This document shows positions 47,123 through 58,000 of a DNA stretch of 64,000 nt, one piece after another (positions within the stretch are counted from its first letter, which is position 1; each line of letters opens with the position of its first letter). Origin of the DNA: Cyanophora paradoxa (lineage: Eukaryota > Glaucocystophyceae > Cyanophorales > Cyanophoraceae). The stretch lies in contig QPMI01000044.1 of assembly GCA_004431415.1 (NCBI GenBank), positions 62,001-126,000 on the forward strand, read 5' to 3'. A program made the translations under genes and the position numbers. The notes under the pieces were generated by a model, which had not been told where the DNA came from, searched no databases, and worked only from the letters and a program-made list of their open reading frames with translations.

Positions 47123-50100
47123 CTAGCCCCTGATGAGGCCCTGCTCGATGGCGGCGGCGCCGACCCGCCGTGCGAGCGTCCCGTCGGCCCCGGGCACGGG
47201 CGCCGCGGCCGCCTCCCGAGAGACGCTGCTGCGGCGGCCCTCGATCCGCTCCCGCTCGTCCCGCGCCCAGTGCGTCGCCTGGGGTACGATGTTGACCGTG
47301 GAGGGCGGCAGGTCCAGCCGCTGCTGAGGGTTCGGCGCAGCCGTCGGCCCGTAGCGGTCGGCCCGCGCCGCCGCCGCCAGCTGCGCGGCCGAGCCGGGGC
47401 GAGACACGGGCCTGGAGCCGGGCAGCTCCGGAGTGCTAACCGAGGACCCGAGCCGCGGCTCCGCCGCCTTTCTACCGGCGGGCCCCGGCCCCCGCCCGGG
47501 GCCGGCCTTGCCATCCGTGAGGGGCGCCCCGACGGCCGGCGGCGCCGCGCCCTCCGCGATGAGCTCCCAGGGCTTGCCGGTCGTCGGCTTGGAGCCGGTT
47601 TTGGGGGGGGCGGGGAGCAGGGGCGGCGGCTGGAGCGGGGAGAGGCCGCCGGGGGGCGGCGAGGGCGGGCGGGGCGCCCCCAGGCCAGAGGCCTCGAGCG
47701 ACCCGTAGGACTCCCGGACGACGCGGTCGCAAGAGAGGCAACGAGGCTGCGGGGCGGGGGGGGGGCGGGGCGGGGCGGTTTAATTTTAGACCACGGGGAA
47801 CGAAGGAAGATGAGGCGTACCCCGGCGCCGCCCTTGGCCCCACCCAGCACGACCGACGAGATCCGCTGCGCACGAAGTGAGTTGGGGGGTACAAGGCGCT
47901 CCGCCACGGGCGGGGTGAAGGAGGGAGGGGTACGCGCCTTCTCGAGGGCAGCCAAGTCGGACCGGTCGGCCTTGAATTCCACGGCGTACCGGATCGATGA
48001 TATGTTCTCCTGCTCCACCTGGGGGGTACGTGTCAGCAGGCGGGGTACAGGATAGCGGGCGGGGGTGCGGCTCGCGCCTTCGACGCGAATTGGATGTGCG
48101 ATTGCCGCAGGTTCTCGAGCTCCCGCGCCACGCGGTCCTGTACCCCGGTTAAGTTGGGGGGGGGGGGGAAGTAAGGCGGGGTACGCGAGCGGACCATCGC
48201 GGCGACGTCGATCTTCGTGGCGAGGGCGCGGTCCAGCTCCTCCGAGTCCGCCTTCTGCACCTGGGGGTACGAAATTCATTCGTAAGTAGGTGAGGGGTAC
48301 GGGAACTTCGCGGGGGGTACGGCGCGCCTGGAGGCGGTGGAAGCGGCGGTTGAGCTCCTCGAGCGCCATCGCGATCTGATTGGGGGGGGGGTACGGCGTC
48401 AGGTTCGGGCCTATTTTTAGACCTCGGGGGATCGTTCGCTTGCCTGGGCGTCCGTGAGGATGGCCTCCCGCGGCTGCAGCGCGGGGAGCGACTCCAGGCG
48501 CTGCCACGGAGATCCGGGGTCAGCGGGGCGGTGCGGCGGGGCGCGGCGGTGCGGCGGGGCGCGGCGGGGCGGGCGATCACGTCCCGTCTACCTAGCGCGT
48601 CCTTCTTTGATAGGTTGCTTTAACGGGTTGCTGTGGTAACCTAGTCCCCTAGATGCATAGCCGAAGCCCCATAGATGCATAGCCGAACCCCCATATCATA
48701 GCCGAAGCTTGAATGAAAGCTCACCGCGAGGCGGTCGCCGGCCTCGGAGACGTGGGCGCCGATCTGGTCCGCCCGCGCCGCCAGCGCCTCGTGCGCGAGG
48801 CGGTCCGCCTGCGGGGAAGGAGTGGAAAAGCATGCGAGAAGAGGTTGGGGGGGAGGGGGGCAGGTGAAAGTGATGCGAGAAGAGGGGAAGGGGGAGGGGG
48901 AGGGGGTGACCTTCGTCTCGAGCTTGCGGTCCACCGCGCGGCACATCTTCTCCGCCCGCTCCATCTCCATACCCACTGGAAGGGGGGTACGGTGTTATCC
49001 AGGGGGTACGGGGGTGGAAATGAGAGGAAGGGGCGTACGGAAGCGGCGGAGCTCCTCGACGGAGCGCCGCGCCGTGACGTCGACCACCGTGTCCCGCTCC
49101 TGTACCCCCACTGTCCGTTAGGTGCTCGTCTCGGGGTGGGGGTGGGGAGGCAGGGAGGGGGGTACGTGCCTCGTCCGTGACTGCGCCGCGCCCGCCGACG
49201 GCGCCACCGGCCGCCACGCCCGCTGCTGCCGCGGCCGAGGTTCTCCTCGGAGCCTGGCGTACCCCCCAGGTCAGCGTTCCATCTACCCACACTTTCGGCT
49301 CCTCTTTCCTGTCTGGGTGGGGGAACAGTACCAGGGCAGGGAACGCGGCGAGGGGGCTCGAGTCGAATCGTTCGGTCAGCGCCTTCAGACCCGACTCCAT
49401 GTCCTTGGCCGAGGCCTGGGAGGGGGGGTACGGGGTTAGACGGACGGGCAGGGGGAGGGGGGGGGGCAGGACGCGCCTTGTCCCTCCTTAGCATGTCAAT
49501 GGAGCGCCGCGATTCCTGCACAGATCCCGCCGTTAGGGGTACGGGATCGGACGTGCGCGCGCGAGGGGGTACGCGCCTTCAGCTCGTCGTCGTGGAGGCT
49601 CACGATCTCCCGGAGGCTCTGCGGGAGTACCCCATGTTTGGACACGGCCGTACCCACCTCCGGGGGGTACGCACCCTGAATTCGTCCACGGGGGGGGTGG
49701 CGTTCGCGCGGCGGCTCGCGGCTTCGGCGGTCACCGTCGCCCTGGGGGGGGGGGGGAGAGGGAAGGGGGGGAATCTGTCAGCGCGCGTACCCCCGCCCAT
49801 TCCCGTACCCTTTCCACGCACTTGTCGAGCGCATCCTCCGCCTGATCCAATCGGCTCTTGATCTGCGGGGAGGGGTACGAGGTCGGTGACGAAGGAGGGG
49901 GGAGGAGCCGGGGGGTACGGAATTCCAACCTTCTTCAGCTCCCGCTGCATGGCGCTGATCTCCTCCTCGGTCTAGGAAAAAGAACTGTCAGCGACCCGAC
50001 CAAGGATCCCAAGGGAGGGGGGTACGGACCTTGTGCTGGATCTGCCGCAGCCGCTCCTCCTCCGCCGCCCGCCGCTCTGCAGGGGGGTACCGGCTCGGGA

Positions 50101-52102
50101 CGAGGAGGGGGGTACGGCTCCCTCCAGACAACGAACCGGCGGCTGCCTTGGCGAACGCGGTCATCTGCTTCTTCCCCCCCTTCTTCTCCCCGGGGGTACC
50201 GCCCTCTCCCGCGTCCGTCTCGGCCCCGCTGAGGGCCCCCGACGAGGAGGGCGGGGCGAGGGTCTTCGAGGCGTCGCCCGGCGCCTCCCCTGCGCTCGGG
50301 TGAGGCGGGGGAGGAAAGCACAGGGGGTACGTGCGCACCCTCCTTGGGGGCCTCGGGGGCGGCGGGCTCGTCCCCGCCCATGCGGCCCCTCGCGGCCTTG
50401 GCCTTCAGCAGAGACAGCTGTACCCCCCGCATCGTCGGTTGAGGATCCGGCGGGTACGCGAACGGGCGCGCGGACCTCGGAGGCCAGTTCGTCTACCCGG
50501 GCGACGAGCGCCTCTCGCTCCCGCACCTGAGATCGAATTCAACTGAGAAAGGGCCCCGACGGGATTCGAGCCCGCAGCCCGTGAACGAAACGAACGAACC
50601 TCCTCACCGCGCCGCATGATCAGCGCCCGCGAGACGGCGCGCTCGACCGCGTCCTGCGGGTACATCGTCGACTTCAGGGTACGCCGTTCTCGAAAATCGG
50701 ACCCGGCGCGCCTGGAACCCGCGCCCCTCGACGTCGACGGGGCCCCCCATGTTGCTGATGGACGACGGGGAGCGCCGCATCGTGGCCCGGAGCCCAGCGG
50801 GCCCCAGCCCCTGCGTCTGGCTGCTTGCGCTCCCGGGGCGCTGGCTGGCCCCGCTTCCGGGCCGCGCCCCGGCGCCCGCCGGCCCGGACGAGCCGGCCTC
50901 GGAGGGGGCGGACTCCAGGGGGGGTCCCGGCCGGGTCGTCACGCCGCCCTCGTCGATCTGAGATACGATCCTATCCGATCAGTTCAGATCAGATCTGATC
51001 TGATCTGATCTGAGCGCGCCTGCATCTGGAGGCGGGAGACGATGTCCTGCAGGGCCGCGATGTCCGGGCCGTGCTCCTGCGCCTCAGGTGAGCCTTCTCC
51101 CACCCCCCGGGGGGAGGAGTAAGGCCGGGGTACCTGCGCGACGGCAAGCCCCTCCTCCATGAGCGCCATGCGCCTCTCGTACACGCCGTACCTGCGGTAG
51201 GAAGGGAGGGGGACGATTCTCAGTGGGGTACGCGGTCGCTGCGCGGGGCGGGGAGGGGTACGCGCTTCAGCTGGAACTCCTCGCCCTGCGTCCGTATGCT
51301 CTTCCTGCGGCGGCGCGTCTCGGTCGGGGGCGCGGAAGGAAGGAAGGACGGGGCGCCGTGGATCAAATTCGAATTCGATCCGGGGCGAGGCCGGGGCTGA
51401 CCTGAGGTCGCTCAGCGCCGCGCTCGTGAACTTGTCGTTGTCCACGACCTGTTCCTTAACGTTAGATATCCGAATCCAAATCTATAAGATTCTTCTTATG
51501 AAGTTTATGTTATGTTATATTAGCGGACCTGCTTCTGGACGGAGAGGAGCTCCTTGCTCATGCGCTCGCTCATGGAGACGAGGTTCCTGCAGTCCTCCGA
51601 GACGCGCTCCACGTCGTCCGCGTTCCTCTTCGCGACCTGTCGGGCGGGCGGGAGGGCCGGCGGGCGAGCGGGCGGGCGTGCTCAGCTGTGCTCAGCTGTG
51701 CTGCGGCGGCGGTCGCGGCCGCGCTGGGTGAGGCGGCGCACCTCCTGCTGCGAGCGCAGGTTGGACGCCAGGGCGATCATGAGCTGCTGGAAGCTGCTCG
51801 AGACTGCGCGGGGCGGCGGACGAGGCTTAGCTACAAGGCGCTCGGGGCGAGCGCGCGCATTTCAGCAGCGGGGCGCACGGGCGACATGGATCGCCTTCTC
51901 GAAGCCGAAGTTATCTACTCCTAGGCTCCGCCACAGGTCGGCCGCGACTGCGCAAGCGGGGATTGTGAGCTGCGCGTTGCGGACGTTGCCGGCTCGCTGG
52001 ACCCGCCCCGAGCGTCCCAGGCTTAGCTATGAACGCAAAGCCTGCAGTATAGCGCCCGGCCAGTCTCCACAGCGCAGCACGGGCCGGCTCACCGACATCC
52101 AT
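47123..52102 (-). CDS. Coiled-coil protein built from many small exons
   Basis: Start ATG 52102: a tiny exon MDV ends in a GTGAGC donor and splices in phase to SSSFQQLMIALASNLRSQQE (about 51795). Then, in order, VAKRNADDVERVSEDCRNLV, DNDKFTSAALSDL, YGVYERRMALMEEGLAVAQ, IAALQDIVSRLQMQ, LKSTMYPQDAVERAVSRALI, EERLRQIQHK, EISAMQRELKKIKSRLDQAE, SLREIVSLHDDELK, ESRRSIDMLRRDKA, GMEMERAEKMCRAVDRKLET, ADRLAHEALAARADQIGAHV, EELNRRFHRLQAR and ENISSIRYAVEFKADRSDLA. A Pro/Gly/Ala-rich tail ends AIEQGLIRG with a TAG at 47123. About 25 exons of 30-100 bp alternate with 60-120-bp introns that nearly all carry GTACCCC. Long heptad-like helices suggest a cytoskeletal or ciliary structural role, but I do not recognise the family. 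Confidence 0.7.
48649..48710. repeat. Tandem ATAGCCGAA repeats in an intron
   Basis: Three near copies of a 20-22-bp unit (TAGATGCATAGCCGAAGCCC and variants) lie just upstream, on the sense strand downstream, of the GAGDRLA exon. Confidence 0.75.
50551..50581 (-). other. tRNA 3'-end-like sequence in intron
   Basis: Minus strand GCGGGCTCGAATCCCGTCGG then GGCCCTTT forms a T-arm (GCGGG, CTCGAAT, CCCGT) and a GC-rich acceptor-like strand. No matching 5' acceptor half was found upstream, so it is not a complete tRNA gene. Confidence 0.45.
50958..51019 (-). other. GC-AG intron with CTGAT array
   Basis: The exon ends RLQMQ and runs into GCGCGCTCAG; the acceptor ATCTCAG leads to IDEGGV in frame. 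The array TCAGATCAGATCAGATCAGA and its CTGAT complement fill 50984-51013, 26-55 nt before the acceptor. Confidence 0.6.
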
Positions 52103-52284
52103 GGCTGGGGAGGCTTTCGAATGTTCAATGCTCTCTGTTTGCGGTCCAGTTGCGTATTTGCGCCCTGAGTTGAGGTGGAGGTAGCCCGGTGAAAAGTTCA
52201 GCGGCTAGAATTGGGTACAACAAATTTGAACAAAAAGCCAGCCAACACAACCGCACGTATCTACAGCCCAGCGCCTTGCCGCTG
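52103..52284. promoter_or_regulatory. Divergent 5' region of the coiled-coil gene
   Basis: Short gap before a possible plus-strand gene. No defined motif seen. Confidence 0.35.
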
Positions 52285-52938
52285 ATGGCGCTCTACATCT
52301 GTGTCCCAGCAGTAGCATCTGCAGCGCTCCACGGAAGCGCACCAGCGATTCGACCGCGAGCCGCGCACAGCTGCCCGCCGGAGCCGATCCTCGCGCGCAA
52401 TGCACGTACGTGGCGAGTCATGCAGGTGCCGCAACGAAATCGCCTCGCGCGCTGCCGGCGCCTCGAGTTCGCGCCGCTGATCATTTCGTCGCAGCACGCG
52501 CCCGCGCCGCAGCCCGCGCCCAGCGCGTTCCTTGGCACCCGCTTTTTGAGGAGATCCTTCCACGTCTCAGGAAGGCAGCCCCACGCCGCCCGGCACCTTC
52601 GAACGCCGGCGCTGTTTCCGGTTGCGGCCGCGGCGGTCCCTCGGTGCGCCGCCGCCGCCTTCGCCGCTTCCCAACCCGGTCGGCATATCATTGCTTTCGT
52701 CTTAGGGGCAGCTGCCCTGCTGGGCGCTGCTCTCGTCGTCCTCTTGGCTTCCAGCGTCGTCCTCCTTTGCATCAGCCTCGGCCTGGGGCTCGCGGACGCG
52801 CGGCTCCGCTCGCGGCACGCCCACCCTCCGCACCACCCGAAGTTCAAATCGCACGTGGAAGCCATCCGATGGCTCGCCTGCGCCATCCTGCAGCGCGCGA
52901 AGGAGCGGCGCCAGCGCCGGCTGCCCGACGAACGTTAA
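52285..52938 (+). CDS. Possible single-exon membrane protein of unknown function
   Basis: The frame is open from about 52189 with a first ATG at 52285 (MALYICVPAVASAALHGSAP). It is Ala/Arg/Pro-rich, then a long hydrophobic stretch IIAFVLGAAALLGAALVVLL and SSVVLLCISLGLGL (about 52685-52790) could span the membrane once or twice. A basic tail contains HVEAIRWLACAILQRAKERR and ends at TAA 52936-52938. There is also a long frame on the opposite strand over the same DNA, as expected at this GC content, so coding is not certain. No family recognised. Confidence 0.4.
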   Translation: MALYICVPAVASAALHGSAPAIRPRAAHSCPPEPILARNARTWRVMQVPQRNRLARCRRLEFAPLIISSQHAPAPQPAPSAFLGTRFLRRSFHVSGRQPHAARHLRTPALFPVAAAAVPRCAAAAFAASQPGRHIIAFVLGAAALLGAALVVLLASSVVLLCISLGLGLADARLRSRHAHPPHHPKFKSHVEAIRWLACAILQRAKERRQRRLPDER

Positions 52939-53351
52939 CCCGTCTCCGCCGTCGCCTCTGCCGTCACCGCGGCGGCGGACGATTATGAGGAATGAGCTCG
53001 ATCTCGATTTCGTTTCGAGTGGCGACATGCCATTTCATTTTCATTTGGGGGCCGTAATTCACTTTCAACTAGTCTGCTCATATCGTAGAACTGTACAGTA
53101 CTTTCATCTGGACCTGTGCTCGATTCTATAGCTAGTGTATCGTTGTCTGCTAATCTATTTTCTGCTACGTAAGGCTGCTGAAGCGGCTAGGCTAGTGCCC
53201 GCGGTCGCTGTAGGACCGCGTGATCATCGCTGCGCGTCCTTGTGCTACAGACGCTTGTCGTGTGCTTTGAATCGCCGAGCCGGGTCGATCCGGCGAACTC
53301 CGGGAATTCCAAGTTCGGAAGCCGAAAACGGGGGCCGCCGGCCGCCCCCTG

Positions 53352-54728
53352 TCATCGCTTGGGGACGGACTGAACGCTGATGCTTCCCGACGCGCCCGAG
53401 GGCCCCGCAGGGACGTAGTCCTTCGACAGGTCGATGCCGATCTGCCCGGCGGCGGCGGCGGCGCGGCGGCGGGTGAGACGGGGCGCGTGCGTGCGCGCGC
53501 GCGCGCCCGGGTGGGGCGGAAGGCGCGCTCGCTCGCCTCGGACAAGTGCGTGTTGGTTAGCTTGATCTTGCGCTCGCGCTTCTTCCGCTGCTTCTTCTTC
53601 TTTCCGTCGACCACCGCTTCGTCCTGCGCGGGACGCGTCAGCGGGGCGCAGCGCTTCCGCCGCAGCGCGGCGGCGGCGGCGGAGGCGCGGCGGAGGCGGT
53701 GGGGGGATGCGGGCTCGCCTGCTTCATGAGAGACAGCTTCGCCAGCTTCATTTCCTTGTCCAGGTCAATGGCCGGCGGCATCTGCGCGGCGGCGGGCAAG
53801 CGGCATCGGCGGCGGGCGGCGGGCGGCGAGCCCAAGCGCGCACCTTGTACTTCACGTCATTCCATAGACTCCTAATGTCTATGTCAATCTCCATAACGTT
53901 CTTGTACTCGAGGTAGTTCGAGAAGTAGAGAGTCTGCGCGGGGCAGCATCAGCGCGGCCGGCAGCGTCCGGCAGGGTGCGCGGGGGCCGAACCTTCTTCT
54001 TTGTCTCTGCGTTGAGGATGCCGAATATCTCGCGAATCTGCAACAGCTCCTGCGCCGCGGCTGTGGGCAGAGGCGGCGCGGCGAGCGCCGTAAGGGAACG
54101 CTCACGTCGATGTCCTTCTCCACGTTCGGGTAGGCGTCTTCGAGCTCCTCGATGGGAATCCCGTCCGGATTCCGCGCCAGCAGCCGCACGATGTCATCCT
54201 TGTTCAGCACGGTGTGCCGCGACTGCGCATCCACGCAGTTAGCGAGGCGGCCCGCGAGCGCCGCGGGGCGCTGCTGGCTGCAGCGGCGCATAGCTAACAC
54301 GTGCGCGGCTCATGCGGGAATCCGATGTCGGGGATGCACACCTTGTACGAAAAGCGCCCATCCTCGTACTTGATCTTGATGTTGTTCTTGAGCAGCTCGA
54401 GCAGCTCCTTGTTGGCATCGATATCCACCTCGTTGTTCGTCGCTGCCTTGATCTCGGCGGCGGTCTCCGCGTTGCGCGTCTTCTTCAGGTGTTCGAGCAC
54501 CTGAAGAAGGTACGCCTTCACCGGCTTCTGCCGGGCGGTCGCTGCCACCACCTTTTCGGACTCTGATTTCATCCAGGTGCTCTGCGCGCGCGCCGCGTTC
54601 GCCGCCGACGACTTCAAGCCGCCGCCGGGCTCCAGCTTGATCTGCGGCGTCGCCGGCGGCTCCATCTTCACCGCCACCGCGGCCGGCTCCTTCTCCTTCT
54701 TGATCTTCTTCTTCACCGGCTCGCTCAT
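53352..54728 (-). CDS. GTF2E2: Transcription initiation factor TFIIE subunit beta
   Basis: ATG at 54728 (MSEPVKKKIKKEKEPAAVAV). A charged N-terminus is followed by the first winged helix: PVKAYLLQVLEHLKKTRNAE, TAAEIKAATNNEVDIDANKE, LLELLKNNIKIKYEDGRFSY. The second winged helix follows after an intron: LNKDDIVRLLARNPDGIPIE, LEDAYPNVEKDI. Then REIFGILNAETKKKTLYFSN, DIRSLWNDVKYK, MPPAIDLDKEMKLAKLSLMK, KKKKQRKKRERKIKLTNTHL and a short tail ending SVQSVPKR, TGA at 53352-53354. The LWNDVK-then-basic-then-TNTHL order is diagnostic of TFIIE-beta, which with TFIIE-alpha loads TFIIH at RNA polymerase II promoters. The gene is divergent from the WDR60-like gene across 308 bp. Confidence 0.93.
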
Positions 54729-55036
54729 CTTCGCCTTTGCAAGAGCGAGTCGCCGAGTCGGCGAGTCGGCGAGTCCGGCGACCGGGGTACGCGTGGAATC
54801 GAGGCACCGAAATGTCGAAGGTCAGGCGCCTGGGCCGCGTGTGCTTGCGTGATTGAGCGGCGGCTGCCGCTATCTGCGGCGCCTCGCCGGGCCACGGGGC
54901 TTCCGCTGAACTCGCGCTCCGTTCGCAGCCGCGGAAGCCGGCGAAAGATGACTGGCTCGAAGCGGAGCTTGTGAGAGCCCTCTGCAGCGAGTGTACCGTC
55001 CCTAGCTAACGCCCGGACGATGCGCAGGCCACGCTC
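54729..55036. promoter_or_regulatory. Divergent promoter, TFIIE-beta / WDR60-like
   Basis: About 308 bp between two opposite ATGs. A tandem CGAGTCGGCGAGTCGGCGAG run (54751-54774) lies just before the TFIIE-beta ATG. No TATA-like box identified. The right border depends on the uncertain WDR60 start. Confidence 0.5.
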
Positions 55037-58000
55037 ATGGGCGGCGCTCCCAAAGGCGAGTCTGGACCCCGCACAGCCTGCCTGCGTACGGCTATTCTGA
55101 CCGCCGCCCCTTGCGCTATGCAGAGAAGCCCAAGCCCAAGCCGAAGCGTGAGCCCCGCAGCTACCCGCCACCGCACACGAACCTGCTGAGCCGCTGTGCA
55201 GCCAAATCGGAGGCGGACGAGCAGCTTGAAGCTCAGCTCGCGAGCCTTGGAGTGGGAGGTGCTCCATTCCGAGCGCTCCCGCCGTGGCCCCGCGCTGAAC
55301 TCGCGGCGCAGGCCCCCCAGCCGCCCGCTCCGGCGGCGCCGAGGCGGCAGGGAAGCAAAAGTGCGCGAGGGCACCCGGTCGGGGCCATCGCGCCGGCTCA
55401 CGCGCGCGCTCCGCGCCGCCGCAGGCGCGCGTCGTCAAAGACGAGGGAAGACGACATGTTCGAAATGGTGCTGACGGACAAGCAGCGCAAGGAGCAGCAG
55501 GTGGGCGCAGCCTAGAGGAGAGGAGAGGCGGGCGCGCCTTCCTTCCTCTCGCGGCGCTTAGCGCGGGCGCAGGCTCAGTCCGCTGCCGAGGTCGAGTTCC
55601 GGCGGGCGCGGGAGGAGGAGGAGCGGATGAAGGCGGCCGCCGCGGCGGAGAAGGAGCGGAACCGGCAGCTTGCGCTGCAGGAGCTGGAGCGGAGGAAGCA
55701 GGCCGAGGAGAGGGAGAAGCAGAGGCAGACCGAAGAGGCGCAGCGGTACTTCGCTGAGCCGCCGAAGAAGGAGCCTCCACCTCCGCCTCCCGCCGCCGCC
55801 GCCCCCGCCGCGAAGCACGTTCCCTACCCTTCCTTCCATTCCTTTTTCTTTCCCTTCCTTTCCTTCTCACGTTGGACGCAGGCACGGGCACCATGCGAAG
55901 AAGGCGGCTCCCCCCGAGGAGGAGGAGGGCGGGGGGGACGACTACGACGAGGACTTCGAGGTGCGGGGGTGCCGCGATCCTTTCCGCCCCCGCGCCGCTG
56001 ATTCGCGTACCCCTCCGAAGGACTACGACGACGATTTCGAGGATGCGGACGGGGCGGAGGAGGAGGAGGAGCCACCCAAAGCGGCACCCCCCGCCGCAAA
56101 ACCTCTACCCCCGCCCCCGGTCCCGCCCCGCGCGCCGGAGCCCTCGCCGTCGCCCGTCGCCGGGGGCGCCGGAGTGGCGCCGAAGCCGCCGCACCCGCCG
56201 GGTACAGAGGCCCGCCGCATGTCCGACCTCCAGAAGGTCCTATTTGCGTAACCCCTCCCGCTCCATCCCCCGTCCCCTGAGAACGCCCCCGCAGAGCCTG
56301 GAGGCCGAGAACCAGGCCGCGCGGGCCTACGCCACCAAGTCCCCGGACGTGCGTACCCCCCCTCCCCCCGTTCCCCTACCTCGGAAAGAAATTTGATCTT
56401 TCGCCGCAGCCGTACGGGAGCCGGCCGGGCACGGCGAGCTCGGGGGGCGCGGGCATCGCGGAGCGGCAGCGCTCGCCGCTCATCCCGTCGGCGTCGCTCG
56501 CCGGCGGCTTCGTGAGCGTCTCGAGCAGCAACCAGCCCTCCACCGCCAACGTCCCAGACCGGAAGGTCGGCCGCCCCTGGCGCCGCCTAGCAGCCGCGCC
56601 TCTTTTGTTTCCTATCAATGAACGGGCGGCGGGCGGGCGGGCGCGCGCAGTTCAACGACGTGGCGGCGGCGAAGCAGCGGGCGCAGGCGGGCGCGGCGGC
56701 GGCGAAGCACCGGAAGCGGTGGGAGGAGCTCAAGGCGCAGGGCGTCGTGTTCGCCGAGCAGGCCTTCGAGATCCTCTCCCTCGCGGTGCGCCCATCCTTG
56801 CTTTTTGTAGCTTTCTTAGAGCTTTCTTAGTAGCTTTCTTAGTAGCTTTTTAGCTTAAGAGGTCATCCGCCCCTTCCATCATCCGCCCCCTCTCGCCCAT
56901 CCCTGACTGAACCTCGGCGGGGCGCGCAGCCGCTGACCCCGTACGAGTTCTACGCGCGGGGGTACGGCCGCGTCAACTCCTCGCCCATGTACGCCCAGAC
57001 GGGCGACGACAACTGCGCGGCCGAGGCCCAGACCGAGGAGCCGGACGTGCGCTAGGCTTTCCCTGTACCCCCCTTCGGCTTGCTTTTCGGCGTCGTCGTT
57101 CTCACGGGAGGGCGCAGCGGGACTCGGTGGCGTGCCAGTGGCCGGAGGACGCGGGCCTGGTTGAACGTTCCTCCGAGGCGGATGCCTTGGCGGACGGCCC
57201 GCCGGCGGGCCCCGCCGCCAGCCCGACGCCGGGCGCCGACGGCAAGCCGGCGGCGGCGCCCACGGCGGCGCAGTCGCGCCAGGCAGCGGCGACGGCGGAA
57301 CGCCTCCGGATCGTCAAGTCGGACCCCTCGCGGCTCGCGCGGTTCCTCCAGCGCGCCTCGCTCGTGATGGAGTCGTTGCTGGAGGAGAACTTGGCGCACC
57401 GGCCGGCCCCGCCCCCGCCCCCGGCGCCTTCCGGGTCCGCCCTCTCTGCCGCGCGGCACGCCTTCGCCTGCCCGAGGCTCCTCGCCGGCCGGGCCCTCCG
57501 CGGCGTTGCCTTCGCCCCGCGGGGCGGCGGCTGGGTCCTGGCCGCCTACGGCCGCTCCGAGGGCGGCGCGGCCGCCCTGTGCCCGGGCCAGGGCGTCCTC
57601 TGCCTCTGGAGCCTACAGAGCCCCGCCCTCCCCAACAAGCGAGCCCCTCCCCCTCTCCTACTCCCCTTTCCTCACTATCTATCGCAGGGTTCTGGTCTGC
57701 GAGGGCGAGCCGACCTGCTGCGCCCTCGACGGCCCCGCCGGAATCGCTTCGTTCGCGTTCGCGGGTACCGAGGAGGGCTCCGTCGCCTTGTGGGACCTTC
57801 GGGAGCCCGCCTCGGCCCACCGAGTCGCCGGTTCGAATCCCGGCGGGGCCCTTTAATTTGAATCTCGCTTGCTTGACCGCCCCCCCGCAGACCTGGACGG
57901 CAAGGGCGCCTCCGCCGCGCTGCGTACCCCCAGCTACTGCACGGACTGCATGAAGGAGGAGAACCACGCGGACGCCGTCGTGCGTGTACCCCTCCCCCCA

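Noticed and set aside
47017-48507. 496-codon minus-strand ORF as one uninterrupted protein
   Set aside because: Most of it is an out-of-frame run through exons and introns of the coiled-coil gene; the real exons are in other frames and joined by GTACCCC introns.
50551-50625. Complete tRNA gene
   Set aside because: Only a T-arm and acceptor-like 3' strand are present; upstream sequence lacks a pairing 5' acceptor and D-arm.
52293-52886. 197-codon minus-strand ORF opposite the possible membrane protein
   Set aside because: Arg/Ala/Cys-rich mirror frame without hydrophobic or domain structure; the plus frame has a plausible membrane helix.
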